Below are positions 15,750-23,781 of a stretch of DNA of 44,971 nt, piece by piece. A program made the translations under genes and the position numbers. Origin of the DNA: Bradyrhizobium sp. Ai1a-2 (GTDB lineage Bacteria > Pseudomonadota > Alphaproteobacteria > Rhizobiales > Xanthobacteraceae). The DNA lies in NCBI RefSeq assembly GCF_000426245.1, contig NZ_AUEZ01000068.1, forward strand, positions 1 to 44,971, read 5' to 3'. The notes under the pieces were generated by a model that was not told where the DNA came from, ran no database searches, and worked only from the letters and a program-made list of their open reading frames with translations. The first letter of the stretch is position 1; each line of letters opens with the position of its first letter.

Positions 15750-16754
15750 TCAGCCCCGGATCTGCTCGACCGTCAACCCAGGCGAGCCCTTGCCCGCCGC
15801 CTCGGCCTGCTTGACCAGTTCGACGACGCGCCGCGACAGCGGCGCCTTCAGGCCGCGCCGGTCAGCGATGGCTGTGATGACGCCCTGCAGATAATCGATC
15901 TCGGTGCGACGCCCGCGCCTGAGATCTTCCCACATCGAGGAGCGCGCCTCGGGATCGATCTTCATGGTGCGCCCGAGCAGTGTCTCGAAGATCGCATCGG
16001 GCACCCGCAACAGCGGCGGCATCAGGCCAGGCGGAATCGGCGTCGGCGACACCGGCCTGATGCCCTCGGCCCTGATCACCGCGAGCCCCTCCGCCATCTG
16101 GTCGGCGAACAGCTTTCGCCAGCTGCGTTGCGCGAGCTGCTGGCGAAGCGGGATGTCGGACAGCGCATTCAGCGCGTTGTTGAGATTGACGATCAGCTTG
16201 CCCCACTGCACGCCGTCAATATTGTCGGTCGCGCGCATCACAAGGCCCGGCACCGACAATCGTTGCGCCGTGCCCGCCGCATCCCGTTCGACGACGATCG
16301 CGCCTGATGTCGAGCGGTGAAACCTCCCCTGGCCGAGCGCCACCACGTTGAACGACACCATGCCGCCCAGCACCTTTCGACCGGGTAAGCGCTGACGCAA
16401 CAGGCCGACATTGCCGACGCCGTTCTGCAGGCTGACGATGACTGCGTCTTCGGGCGCATGCCTCGCGATGATGTCGGCTATTCCGGCGGTATCCGCGCTC
16501 TTGACCGTGACCAGCACCGCGCTCGCGTCGTTAAAAATGGAGGGATCGTCCGACAGCGTGATCTCGTTCGCGGCAAGTCTTTGCTCCGACCCGTCGAAGC
16601 CGGTCAGCCGCAGCCCGTTACCCCTGATTTCATCGACCACGCGCGGCCGCGCCAGCAGAGCCACCTTGCGGCCGGCGGCGGCCAGCATGCCGCCGACAAA
16701 ACAGCCGATGCTCCCGGCGCCGGCGATCCCGATCGGTCGATCCAAAGCATTCAT
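15750..16754 (-). CDS. 2-dehydropantoate 2-reductase (ApbA/PanE family)
   Basis: This is an NADPH-dependent ketopantoate reductase-like enzyme, 334 residues; the family reduces 2-dehydropantoate to pantoate in CoA biosynthesis. The N-terminal Rossmann fold has GIAGAGSIGCFVGGMLAAAG (GxGxxG). VSLQNGVGN and the helix beginning WGKLIVNLNNALNAL carry the family lysine and asparagine. The C-terminal ApbA domain has SSMWEDLRRGRRTEIDYL, a diagnostic segment with the conserved serine and glutamate. Genomes of this group carry several paralogues, so true PanE function is likely but not certain. Confidence 0.9.
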   Translation of the reverse strand: MNALDRPIGIAGAGSIGCFVGGMLAAAGRKVALLARPRVVDEIRGNGLRLTGFDGSEQRLAANEITLSDDPSIFNDASAVLVTVKSADTAGIADIIARHAPEDAVIVSLQNGVGNVGLLRQRLPGRKVLGGMVSFNVVALGQGRFHRSTSGAIVVERDAAGTAQRLSVPGLVMRATDNIDGVQWGKLIVNLNNALNALSDIPLRQQLAQRSWRKLFADQMAEGLAVIRAEGIRPVSPTPIPPGLMPPLLRVPDAIFETLLGRTMKIDPEARSSMWEDLRRGRRTEIDYLQGVITAIADRRGLKAPLSRRVVELVKQAEAAGKGSPGLTVEQIRG

Positions 16755-16900
16755 CCGCCGTTCAACCCCACGAACGTAATCGATAGCAGAGTTGGTATTT
16801 TGTGCCTACCGAACGGGAGCCGCGGGCCGCGGCCATGCCTTGTAACCGTCATGGGCGGCCGTTATGTTTTCGGCGCGGGGCAGATACGCGGGAGAAAACG

Positions 16901-17506
16901 ATGGGTTTACTCGACGTACTCAACGGCATGCAGAACGGCCCGCGCGGGCCCAGCACACCGAGCGCCGAATCCGACAAGGGCGGCATGTCGCCAATGACCA
17001 TGGCCATCCTGGCACTGCTGGCCTGGAAGGCGGTCAAGCATTTCACCAACCAGCCCGGCGAGGCCCCACGGCAGGCGCCGGCGCCAGCCCCGACACCAAC
17101 ACCTGCTCCTCCGCCAGGCAATGTCGTCGCGGCAAACGTGCCCGGCGGTGCAGCCGGCGGCGGACTGAGCGACCTGCTCAAGGGCGGCCTTGGCGGACTG
17201 CTCGCAGGTGGTGCTGCCGGCACCGTCCTGAGCGGCGGGCTCGGCGATCTCCTCAAGCAACTCCAGGACAACGGCCTCGGCGACCAGGCCAATTCCTGGG
17301 TCAGCAACGGCCCGAACAAGCAGGTCGCGCCGGGCGATCTCGCCAACGCGCTGGGTGCCGACCAGATCGAGCACATCTCCGCGCAAAGCGGTCTGTCGCG
17401 CGACGATCTGCTCCGTGGCTTGAGCCAGTTTTTGCCCGACGCGGTAAATCACTTAACGCCGGACGGGCGACTGCCGAACGACGAGGAAATGTCGCGGCGA
17501 GTCTGA
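16901..17506 (+). CDS. YidB-family (DUF937) protein
   Basis: This 201-residue protein starts MGLLDVLNGMQNG, as YidB-like proteins do. A Pro/Ala-rich linker (about residues 55-75) and a Gly-rich segment follow. The conserved C-terminal domain is LGDQANSWVSNGPNKQVAPG followed by LANALGADQIEHISAQSGLS. The function of this family is not established. A longer frame from 16802 exists, but GGGAGA upstream of the ATG at 16901 and the conserved N-terminus favour this start. It is divergent from the reductase gene and is followed after 51 bases by a GlsB/YeaQ gene. Confidence 0.85.
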   Translation: MGLLDVLNGMQNGPRGPSTPSAESDKGGMSPMTMAILALLAWKAVKHFTNQPGEAPRQAPAPAPTPTPAPPPGNVVAANVPGGAAGGGLSDLLKGGLGGLLAGGAAGTVLSGGLGDLLKQLQDNGLGDQANSWVSNGPNKQVAPGDLANALGADQIEHISAQSGLSRDDLLRGLSQFLPDAVNHLTPDGRLPNDEEMSRRV

Positions 17507-17557
17507 TCGCGGCCGCGGACGAAGGCTGATTTCTCGTTTCAGGAAAGGACGACCGCC

Positions 17558-17836
17558 ATGAGCGGCATTCTCTGGATCATTATCGTCGGCTTCATCGCAG
17601 GCCTCATCGCCCGCTTCCTCTCGCCCGGACCAAACAACCCGAGCGGATTCATCCTGACGACGGTGCTCGGCATCGCCGGCGCATTTCTCGCGACCTGGAT
17701 CGGCCAGGCCATCGGCCATTACAGCCCCGATCAAGGCGCCGGCTTCATTACTGCCACCATCGGCGCGGTGGTGGTGCTGTTCATCTGGAACCGGCTGGTG
17801 GCGAGCGGCGTCATTCCCGATCCCGGCAGGCGGTAG
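17558..17836 (+). CDS. GlsB/YeaQ/YmgE-family small membrane protein
   Basis: This is a 92-residue inner-membrane protein with three hydrophobic segments, typical of the transglycosylase-associated/GlsB family. These proteins are often linked to envelope or general stress responses. Diagnostic pieces are ILWIIIVGFIAGLIARFLSP and TTVLGIAGAFLATWIG. AGGAAAGG lies about 9 bases before the ATG. It probably shares regulation with the YidB-like gene upstream. Confidence 0.9.
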   Translation: MSGILWIIIVGFIAGLIARFLSPGPNNPSGFILTTVLGIAGAFLATWIGQAIGHYSPDQGAGFITATIGAVVVLFIWNRLVASGVIPDPGRR

Positions 17837-17878
17837 TCGTTCGCCGCTTTGAGCGAGCTCACGTAGCAAGCTCACGCA

Positions 17879-17953
17879 GGGTGGGCAAAGCGCAGCGTGC
17901 CCACCTTTCTTGCACCGACCGTGGAGGGTGGGCACGCTTCGCTTTGTCCACCC
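17879..17953. repeat. Long inverted repeat (REP-like), bidirectional terminator candidate
   Basis: The left arm (17879-17905, starting GGGTGGGCAAAGCGCAGCG) and the right arm (17927-17953) are reverse complements with two mismatches over 27 bases, separated by about 21 bases. It sits between the convergent GlsB and SDR genes. This GTGGGCA...TGCCCAC pattern resembles repeats dispersed in Bradyrhizobium genomes. Confidence 0.75.
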
Positions 17954-17979
17954 TACGCGGTCCTCTCGCAATCGATGAT

Positions 17980-18762
17980 TTACGCGATCAGATGCATTCC
18001 CGCATCCATGCGCACGCACTCGCCGGTCATGTTTCCCGAGGCCGGCGTCGCCAGGAAGCAAACGAGCTGCGCGATATCTTCCGCCGTTGAGGCGACCTTC
18101 AGCGGCACCCTCGCGACGACCGCATCGCGCACCTGCTTCGCGCCGGCTTCGCCGCGGCCCTTGGTGAACCACGGCGTATCGATATAGCCGGGACACACCG
18201 TGTTGACGCGAATGAGCGGCGCGAGCGCACGGGACAGCGACAGCGTGATGGTGTTGAGCGCGCCCTTGCTTGCGGCATAGGCGATCGAGGAGCCGACGCC
18301 GGAGATGCCCGCCACCGACGAGACATTTACCACCGCCGAGGCGCGCCCCGACGCGTTCGCGGCCGCTTCAAGCAGCGAGCGGGTCGCGCGGACCATCTGG
18401 AACGGCCCGATCGTGTTCACCGCGTAGATGCGCTGGAAGTCTTCCGCCGAGAGCCCCTCGAGATTGTCGTGCGCCACATGCTTGGTGGTGCCGGCATTGT
18501 TGATCAGCGCATCCAGCCTGCCCCAGGACGCCGCCGCAGCGGCGATCTTCCGACAATCCTCGTCGCGCGACACGTCGCCCTGCACCACCACGACCTCGGC
18601 GCCGGCACTGCGGCAGAGATCGGCGGTCTCTTCGGCTTCCTTCTTGCTGTTGGAATAATTGACGACGACGCGCCCGCCGCCCTTGGCCAGGATCTGCGCG
18701 GTCGCGGCCCCAAGGCCGGACGCCGATCCCGTTACGATTGCATACAAACCATCCTTCGACAT
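17980..18762 (-). CDS. Short-chain dehydrogenase/reductase (SDR)
   Basis: This is a classical SDR of 260 residues, NAD(P)-dependent. The cofactor motif TGSASGLGAATAQ is near residue 11, followed by NNAG, the catalytic serine in VNVSSVAG, and YAASK (Tyr/Lys pair). VNTVCPGYIDTPW is the usual segment after the active site. The frame extends to 18837, but GAGGGAG just upstream of the ATG at 18760-18762 fixes the start. It is divergent from the acyl-CoA dehydrogenase operon, so a 3-hydroxyacyl-CoA or related alcohol is a plausible substrate (inference). Confidence 0.9.
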   Translation of the reverse strand: MSKDGLYAIVTGSASGLGAATAQILAKGGGRVVVNYSNSKKEAEETADLCRSAGAEVVVVQGDVSRDEDCRKIAAAAASWGRLDALINNAGTTKHVAHDNLEGLSAEDFQRIYAVNTIGPFQMVRATRSLLEAAANASGRASAVVNVSSVAGISGVGSSIAYAASKGALNTITLSLSRALAPLIRVNTVCPGYIDTPWFTKGRGEAGAKQVRDAVVARVPLKVASTAEDIAQLVCFLATPASGNMTGECVRMDAGMHLIA

Positions 18763-19026
18763 TCGCACTCCCTCTTTAGCTTTTGCGATCAAAACGTTCT
18801 GCCGCTGGCATACCATATCGCGCGGCCAGCGCGACAAGCCAGAACTCCGTTACGTGGAATTTCTCCCTCCGCGACATGGCTCGCATGCCGCCGCCGCAAG
18901 CGGCCCTGCGGACAGCGCTTGTCACGGCTATGGCTTTTCCTCATCATAAAGCGCAAGAACGGAATGCACTTGGCGCGGCAGTTTGGCGCGCCCAGGACGT
19001 GCCAAATTCCATAGTTGAGGAACGCC

Positions 19027-20094
19027 GTGGCGGAGAGTGAGAACATCGTCGTCGAGACCGCAGAGAAAATCTTTGCCGATCTCGCCGACGCCCAGACCAT
19101 CAACAGTGACAAGACAGGCAGCTGGAAAGCGCCGCTGTGGCAGGCGCTGAGCGAGGCCGGCCTGCCGCTGGCGTGGGTGCCGGACGATCTCGGCGGCTCC
19201 GGCGCGAGTCTCGCCGAAGGCTTTGGCGTGCTCAACGCCGCCGGCCGGTTCGCGATCGCGGTGCCGCTCGCCGAGACCATGCTGGCGGGCTGGCTGCTCG
19301 CGCAGGCGAAGATCTCTTCCCCCGATGGCGAGATGACGGTGGTTCCCGCGAGCCCGAAGGATCGCATCACGCTCAACGCCGATGGCAGCCTGTCCGGCCG
19401 CGCCCGCGGCGTGCCATTTGCCAAAGCGGCAAAGCATTTCGCACTGCTGGCGCATGGCCATGATGGCGGCATCTCGATCGCATTGGTCGATGCCGCCAAA
19501 GGCCGGATCGAGGCCGGCCTCAATATCGGCTACGACAATTCGGACACCGTGACGCTGGACAAGGTCGAGCCAATCACGATCAAGCCGGCGCCGAAAGGGT
19601 TTGACCAGGAAACGCTGATGCTGATGGGCGGCGTGGTCCGCAGCCTGCAGATCGCTGGCGCGCTGGAATCGATGCTCGACATTTCCGTGCGCTATTCCAA
19701 TGAGCGCATCGCCTTCGAGAAGAAGATCTCGAAATTCCAGGCGGTGCAGCACAATCTCGCCCGCCTCGCCGGCGAATCCGCCGCCGCGCTCGCGGCCGCA
19801 ACGTCGGCTGCCGACGCCGTCGCGAACGCGACGTCTTTCGACGACGCGGTGTACCTCGAAGCCGCGTCCGCCAAGGTCCGCTGCGCCGAAGCAGCCGAGA
19901 AAGGCGGCGCCATCGCGCACCAGGTACATGGCGCGATCGGCTTCACCATCGAGCACATTTTGCACCGCTATTCGCTGCGTGCGCTGGCCTGGCGCGACGA
20001 TTTCGGCTCGGAAAGCCATTGGGCGGTCGAGCTCGGTAAGCGCGTCGCCGCCAGGGGCGCCGACGAATTGTGGCCGCTGGTAGCCTCGCGCTGA
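19027..20094 (+). CDS. Acyl-CoA dehydrogenase-like subunit (short form)
   Basis: This is a flavin-dependent acyl-CoA dehydrogenase family protein, 355 residues. The N-terminal domain holds WVPDDLGGSGASLAEGFGVL and the C-terminal helical domain SNERIAFEKKISKFQAVQHN (FAD/tetramer region). VHGAIGFTIEHILHRYSLRA closes the fold. GAGG six bases before GTG at 19027 sets the start; a TTG at 19015 is also open. It is followed after 15 bases by a second dehydrogenase of a different subtype. Adjacent unlike pairs often form heteromers in which only one subunit supplies the catalytic base (known for steroid side-chain enzymes). Whether this applies here is inference. Confidence 0.87.
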   Translation: MAESENIVVETAEKIFADLADAQTINSDKTGSWKAPLWQALSEAGLPLAWVPDDLGGSGASLAEGFGVLNAAGRFAIAVPLAETMLAGWLLAQAKISSPDGEMTVVPASPKDRITLNADGSLSGRARGVPFAKAAKHFALLAHGHDGGISIALVDAAKGRIEAGLNIGYDNSDTVTLDKVEPITIKPAPKGFDQETLMLMGGVVRSLQIAGALESMLDISVRYSNERIAFEKKISKFQAVQHNLARLAGESAAALAAATSAADAVANATSFDDAVYLEAASAKVRCAEAAEKGGAIAHQVHGAIGFTIEHILHRYSLRALAWRDDFGSESHWAVELGKRVAARGADELWPLVASR

Positions 20095-20109
20095 TTTACG
20101 GAAAGAGCC

Positions 20110-21270
20110 ATGACTGCAGCCCTTCGTTTCGATCCGATCCGCCTGCCGCCGGAATGCGAGCAATTGCGCAAGGAAGTGCGCGCCTTCCTCGCCGAAGAGA
20201 TTGCCGCCGGCACTTTTGATCCGAACAAGCCCAACCGCGAAGACACCGACGCGCCGGAATTCTCGCGCCGCGTCGGCGCCAAGGGGTGGCTCGGCATGAC
20301 CTGGCCAAAGAAATATGGCGGCCAGGAGCGCTCGTTCCTGGAGCGCTATGTGGTGACCGAGGAGATGCGGGTCGCCAATGCGCCGACGCGTCGCTTCTTC
20401 GTCGCCGACCGCCAGAGCGGACCGGTGCTGCTGAAATATGCGCCCGAGCATATCAAGATGGACATCCTGCCGCGCATCTGCCGCGGCGAGCTGTGCTTTG
20501 CGATCGGCATGAGCGAACCGAATTCCGGCTCGGATTTGTTCGCGGCGAAGACGCGCGCGACCAAGACCGATGGCGGCTATCTCATCAACGGCAGCAAGAT
20601 CTGGACCTCGTCGGCGCATATCGCCGACTACATGATCGCGATCTTCCGCACCTCGCCGCCGACGAAAGAAAACCGTCGCCATGGCCTGACCCAGTTCCTG
20701 GTCAAGATGAAGCAACCGGGCATCCAGGTGAACCCGATTGGCCAGATCACCGGGCAGTACGAATTCAACGAAGTTGTCTTCACCGACTATTTCGTGCCCG
20801 ACGATCACGTGCTCGGCGAGATCGACGGCGCCTGGAAGCAGGCGACGAGCGAACTCGCTTATGAGCGCAGCGGCCCCGAGCGCTTCCTCGAGACCTATTA
20901 CGTGCTGACCGAGCTCGTCCGCGCGGTCGGCGACAAGCCGGACACCCGCAGCGCCGAAGGCATCGGCCGCCTGGTGGCGCAGCTTCACACCATGCGCCGC
21001 ATGTCGGTCTCGGTCGCAGGCATGCTGCAGGCCGGCAAGGAGCCGGTGGTGGAGGCCTCCATCGTCAAGGACATCGGCACGGTGTGGGAGCAGCAATTGC
21101 CGCACCGCGTGCGCGACCTCGCCGCCTTTGTCGAGGAGACTGCCTCGAACCGCGAGACGCTGGAGAAGCAGCTCGAATTCGCGATCAGGACGGCGCCGAA
21201 ACTAACGATCCAAGGTGGCACCACCGAAGTGCTCCGCGGCATCATCGCGCGCGGGCTTGGTTTGCGCTAA
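20110..21270 (+). CDS. Acyl-CoA dehydrogenase
   Basis: This is a 386-residue acyl-CoA dehydrogenase that introduces the alpha-beta double bond into a CoA thioester. It has the N-terminal helical domain (FLAEEIAAGTF), WLGMTWPKKYGGQERSFLE, the middle beta-domain with CFAIGMSEPNSGSDLFAAKT and GYLINGSKIWTSSA, and the C-terminal TIQGGTTEVLRGIIARGLGL. AYERSGPER lies where this subfamily has its active-site and charged residues. It forms an operon with the preceding dehydrogenase and the following crotonase (17-base gap), consistent with one beta-oxidation-like route for an unidentified acid. Confidence 0.92.
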   Translation: MTAALRFDPIRLPPECEQLRKEVRAFLAEEIAAGTFDPNKPNREDTDAPEFSRRVGAKGWLGMTWPKKYGGQERSFLERYVVTEEMRVANAPTRRFFVADRQSGPVLLKYAPEHIKMDILPRICRGELCFAIGMSEPNSGSDLFAAKTRATKTDGGYLINGSKIWTSSAHIADYMIAIFRTSPPTKENRRHGLTQFLVKMKQPGIQVNPIGQITGQYEFNEVVFTDYFVPDDHVLGEIDGAWKQATSELAYERSGPERFLETYYVLTELVRAVGDKPDTRSAEGIGRLVAQLHTMRRMSVSVAGMLQAGKEPVVEASIVKDIGTVWEQQLPHRVRDLAAFVEETASNRETLEKQLEFAIRTAPKLTIQGGTTEVLRGIIARGLGLR

Positions 21271-21287
21271 TCAATAAGGGAACGCTC

Positions 21288-22088
21288 ATGAGCAAATACA
21301 CCGAAATCGGCGTCGAGAAGCACGGCCATGTCGGCCTGATCGAAATCCGCCGTCCGCCGCTGAACTTCTTCGACGTCACGCTGATCAACCAGATCGCGGA
21401 CGCGCTGGAGGAATTCGATCGCGACATCGAGATCCGCGCAAGCGTGCTCGCCGCGCAAGGCAAGGCGTTCTGTGCCGGCGCCAATTTCAGCGATCCGGCC
21501 CGGCAGGAGCAGGAAGCGCGCGCGGAGTCCGATCCGGCCGCCAACCTGCCGATCAACCATCTCTATGTGCAAGCGGTGCGCATCTTCCGCAACAAGAAGC
21601 CGATCGTCGCCGCCGTCCACGGCGCTGCCATCGGCGGCGGACTCGGGCTGGCTGTCTCCGCAGATTTCCGTGTCACCTGCCCGGAGGCGCGCTTCTCGGC
21701 GAACTTCACCAAGCTCGGCTTCCATCCCGGCTTCGGATTGACGTTCACGCTGCCCGAGTTGATCGGCAAGAACAACGCGGAATTGATGTTCTATACCAGC
21801 CGCCGCGTCACCGGCGAGGAGGCTTATCGCTGGGGGCTCGCCAACGTGCTGGTGCCGCAGGACCAGGTTCGGTCGGAGGCGATGAAGCTCGCGCAGGAGA
21901 TCGCGGAATGCTCTCCGCTCGGCCTCGTCTCCACCCGCGCCACCATGCGCGGCGACCTCGCCGACCGCGTGCTCGCCGCCACCAACCATGAGCTGGTCGA
22001 GCAGACCAAGCTGCGCGCCACCGAGGATTTCAAGGAAGGCGTGAAAGCCACCGCCGAGCGCCGCGTCGCCAATTTCAAGGGGCGGTAA
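21288..22088 (+). CDS. Crotonase-family enoyl-CoA hydratase/isomerase
   Basis: This 266-residue crotonase-fold protein has both oxyanion-hole segments (KAFCAGANFSD and HGAAIGGGLGLAVSADFRV). The two hydratase glutamates are not conserved: the first position reads GGGLGL and the second SANFTK. It is therefore more likely an isomerase or another CoA reaction than a standard enoyl-CoA hydratase. The start at 21288 follows AAGGG. A longer frame from 21084 overlaps the dehydrogenase and is rejected. It is the third gene of the plus-strand acyl-CoA operon. Confidence 0.88.
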   Translation: MSKYTEIGVEKHGHVGLIEIRRPPLNFFDVTLINQIADALEEFDRDIEIRASVLAAQGKAFCAGANFSDPARQEQEARAESDPAANLPINHLYVQAVRIFRNKKPIVAAVHGAAIGGGLGLAVSADFRVTCPEARFSANFTKLGFHPGFGLTFTLPELIGKNNAELMFYTSRRVTGEEAYRWGLANVLVPQDQVRSEAMKLAQEIAECSPLGLVSTRATMRGDLADRVLAATNHELVEQTKLRATEDFKEGVKATAERRVANFKGR

Positions 22089-22107
22089 GGCGCCGCTGTA
22101 GCGTCGC

Positions 22108-22187
22108 AGGATGGGTAGAGCGTAGCGAAACCCATCGCAATCGAGCAAGCCGCGAGATGATGGGTTTCGCTGCGCTCTACCCATCCT
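22108..22187. repeat. Long inverted repeat between convergent operons
   Basis: The left arm (22108-22136, AGGATGGGTAGAGCGTAGCG...) and the right arm (22159-22187) are near-perfect reverse complements separated by about 22 bases. It lies exactly between the ends of two convergent operons, so it probably works as a bidirectional terminator. The motif belongs to a dispersed repeat type common in related genomes. Confidence 0.75.
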
Positions 22188-22192
22188 ACACG

Positions 22193-22942
22193 TCAACTCG
22201 TCAGGCGAAACACAACACCGCCCAACGAGAATGCATCGCCGGTCACCGCGAGCCCCTTCCTGCTCGCGGCATCGCGGACCTTCGCGACATCGGCGACCTC
22301 AAACGTCAGCGCGCTCATGATCTCGCTTTCGCCCTCGACGAAGCGGAAGGTGCAATTCTGCAGCCGCAGCTCCGCACCGCTGACCGGCACCTCGAGAATC
22401 CGCCCCCAATGCGCCGCCAGCGCCTGCGGCTCCGGGCTCTGCATCTCGACTTCGGTCAGCGCCTGCGTCACATCTTTCCGGATGTGCTGCTGCCACTCCG
22501 GCCCGGCCGGCGGATAAGGCCCCAGGACATCGTCGCTGCCATCGGTGTGGTTGAACTCGATGAAGGCGGCGCGGCAGTCGCGCGGGTGGAGCTGCACGCC
22601 ATGATAGGGCGCATGCGTGATGACGTTCGCGGTGCGTACACCCAGGCCATTGGCATGCGCGCCGCGCGCGTCGGGATCGTCGCAGCAGAAGATCGCCATG
22701 TAGCCGCCGCGGCCGCCGGTCTTCTCGATGAAGCGGCCCGCGGCCGTGCCCGGCTGGAACGGCGACACCACTTCGAGCAGGATGGTGTCGACCGGCAGCA
22801 GCGCGTTCTCCAGCCCGTACTTGGCGACGTTATCGTCGCGGTAGCAGACACTCAGGCCCATGATGTCGGCGATGTCGGAGATCACGGGCTCGAGCTGTGG
22901 GGCCACCAGGCAGATCTGGCGTAGCCTGAGATAGCCGGTCAT
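22193..22942 (-). CDS. VOC-superfamily (glyoxalase-like) protein
   Basis: This 249-residue protein has a vicinal-oxygen-chelate/glyoxalase-like fold. It contains repeated beta-alpha-beta modules: LRLRQICLVAPQLEPVISDI at the N-terminus, GVQLHPRDCRAAFIEFN in the middle, and LAAHWGRILEVPVSG opening the second half. Candidate metal ligands (His, Glu) are present but I cannot assign them with confidence. The frame is open upstream to 23056, but the ATG at 22940-22942 begins two bases after the preceding crotonase stop. This is the last gene of the minus-strand operon. VOC proteins in such settings act as epimerases, lyases or dioxygenases; the reaction is unknown. Confidence 0.78.
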   Translation of the reverse strand: MTGYLRLRQICLVAPQLEPVISDIADIMGLSVCYRDDNVAKYGLENALLPVDTILLEVVSPFQPGTAAGRFIEKTGGRGGYMAIFCCDDPDARGAHANGLGVRTANVITHAPYHGVQLHPRDCRAAFIEFNHTDGSDDVLGPYPPAGPEWQQHIRKDVTQALTEVEMQSPEPQALAAHWGRILEVPVSGAELRLQNCTFRFVEGESEIMSALTFEVADVAKVRDAASRKGLAVTGDAFSLGGVVFRLTS

Positions 22943-22944
22943 CC

Positions 22945-23772
22945 CTACGCGCCCTTGAAGACGGGCTTGCGCTTCTCGACGAACGCCTTGGCGGCTTCCT
23001 TGTGGTCGGCGGTCTCGCCGCAGCGGGTGTGATGGATCGCTTCGCCATCGAAGCAATCCTCGAGCGACAGATGCTCGGCATTGTTGATATTGCGCTTGAT
23101 AAAGCCGAGCGCGATCGACGGCCCCTGCGCCAGCGACATCGCAAGCTCGCGCGCGGCGGCGTCAATCTGCGCGTCCGGCACCACCTTGGTCACGACGCCG
23201 AGCGCATGCGCCTCCTGCGCCGTGAGGACCGGCGAGGTCAGATAGAGCTCGCGCGCCTTCGCGCTGCCGAGCAGTTGGGTCAGGAAATAGGTCCCACCAT
23301 AATCGCCGGAGAAGCCGACCTTGGCAAAAGCGGTGGTGATCTTGCAGGACTCGCTCGCCACCCGCAGGTCGCAGGACAGCGCGATCGAGAGCCCGGCACC
23401 GGCCGCCGCGCCGTCGAGCTGCGCCACCACCGGCTTTGCCATCTGATGCAGGATCCGCGAGACCTCCATGCCGCGACGCAGGTTGGTGAGCTTGGCCTCG
23501 AACGGCAGTGGCGCCCGGCCCTCCGCCATCGATTTCACGTCGCCGCCGACACAGAAGGTGCCGCCGGCGCCCTTGATCAGCACCGCGCGCACCTCGTGAT
23601 CCTCGGCCGCCCGCCGCGCCGCCTCGACCAGGCCGCGCGTCATGTCCGGGTTCAGCGCATTGCGCCGCTCCGGGCGGTTCATGGTGATGGTGAGCAGGCC
23701 GTTGTCCAGGTTTTGCAGGACGATGCTGTTCTCAGTCATGGCTTTGGCTTTCTTGGTTGTTGTTAGATTCAT
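22945..23772 (-). CDS. Crotonase-family enoyl-CoA hydratase/isomerase
   Basis: This crotonase-family protein has about 275 residues. The first oxyanion segment is GGTFCVGGDVKSMAE and the second GAAAGAGLSIALSCDLRVAS. The canonical hydratase glutamates are absent, and an aspartate in VGFSGDYGGTYF takes the position seen in some isomerases (PaaG-like proteins). The first ATG is at 23772, nine bases after the binding-protein stop; an ATG at 23739 (MTENSIV) is also plausible. It is the middle gene of the binding protein-crotonase-VOC operon. Confidence 0.88.
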   Translation of the reverse strand: MNLTTTKKAKAMTENSIVLQNLDNGLLTITMNRPERRNALNPDMTRGLVEAARRAAEDHEVRAVLIKGAGGTFCVGGDVKSMAEGRAPLPFEAKLTNLRRGMEVSRILHQMAKPVVAQLDGAAAGAGLSIALSCDLRVASESCKITTAFAKVGFSGDYGGTYFLTQLLGSAKARELYLTSPVLTAQEAHALGVVTKVVPDAQIDAAARELAMSLAQGPSIALGFIKRNINNAEHLSLEDCFDGEAIHHTRCGETADHKEAAKAFVEKRKPVFKGA

Positions 23773-23781
23773 CCACCGTCG

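Noticed and set aside
18928..21105. 725-codon antisense frame opposite the acyl-CoA dehydrogenases
   Set aside because: It is a long frame caused by high GC at third positions of the real genes; no recognisable domain.
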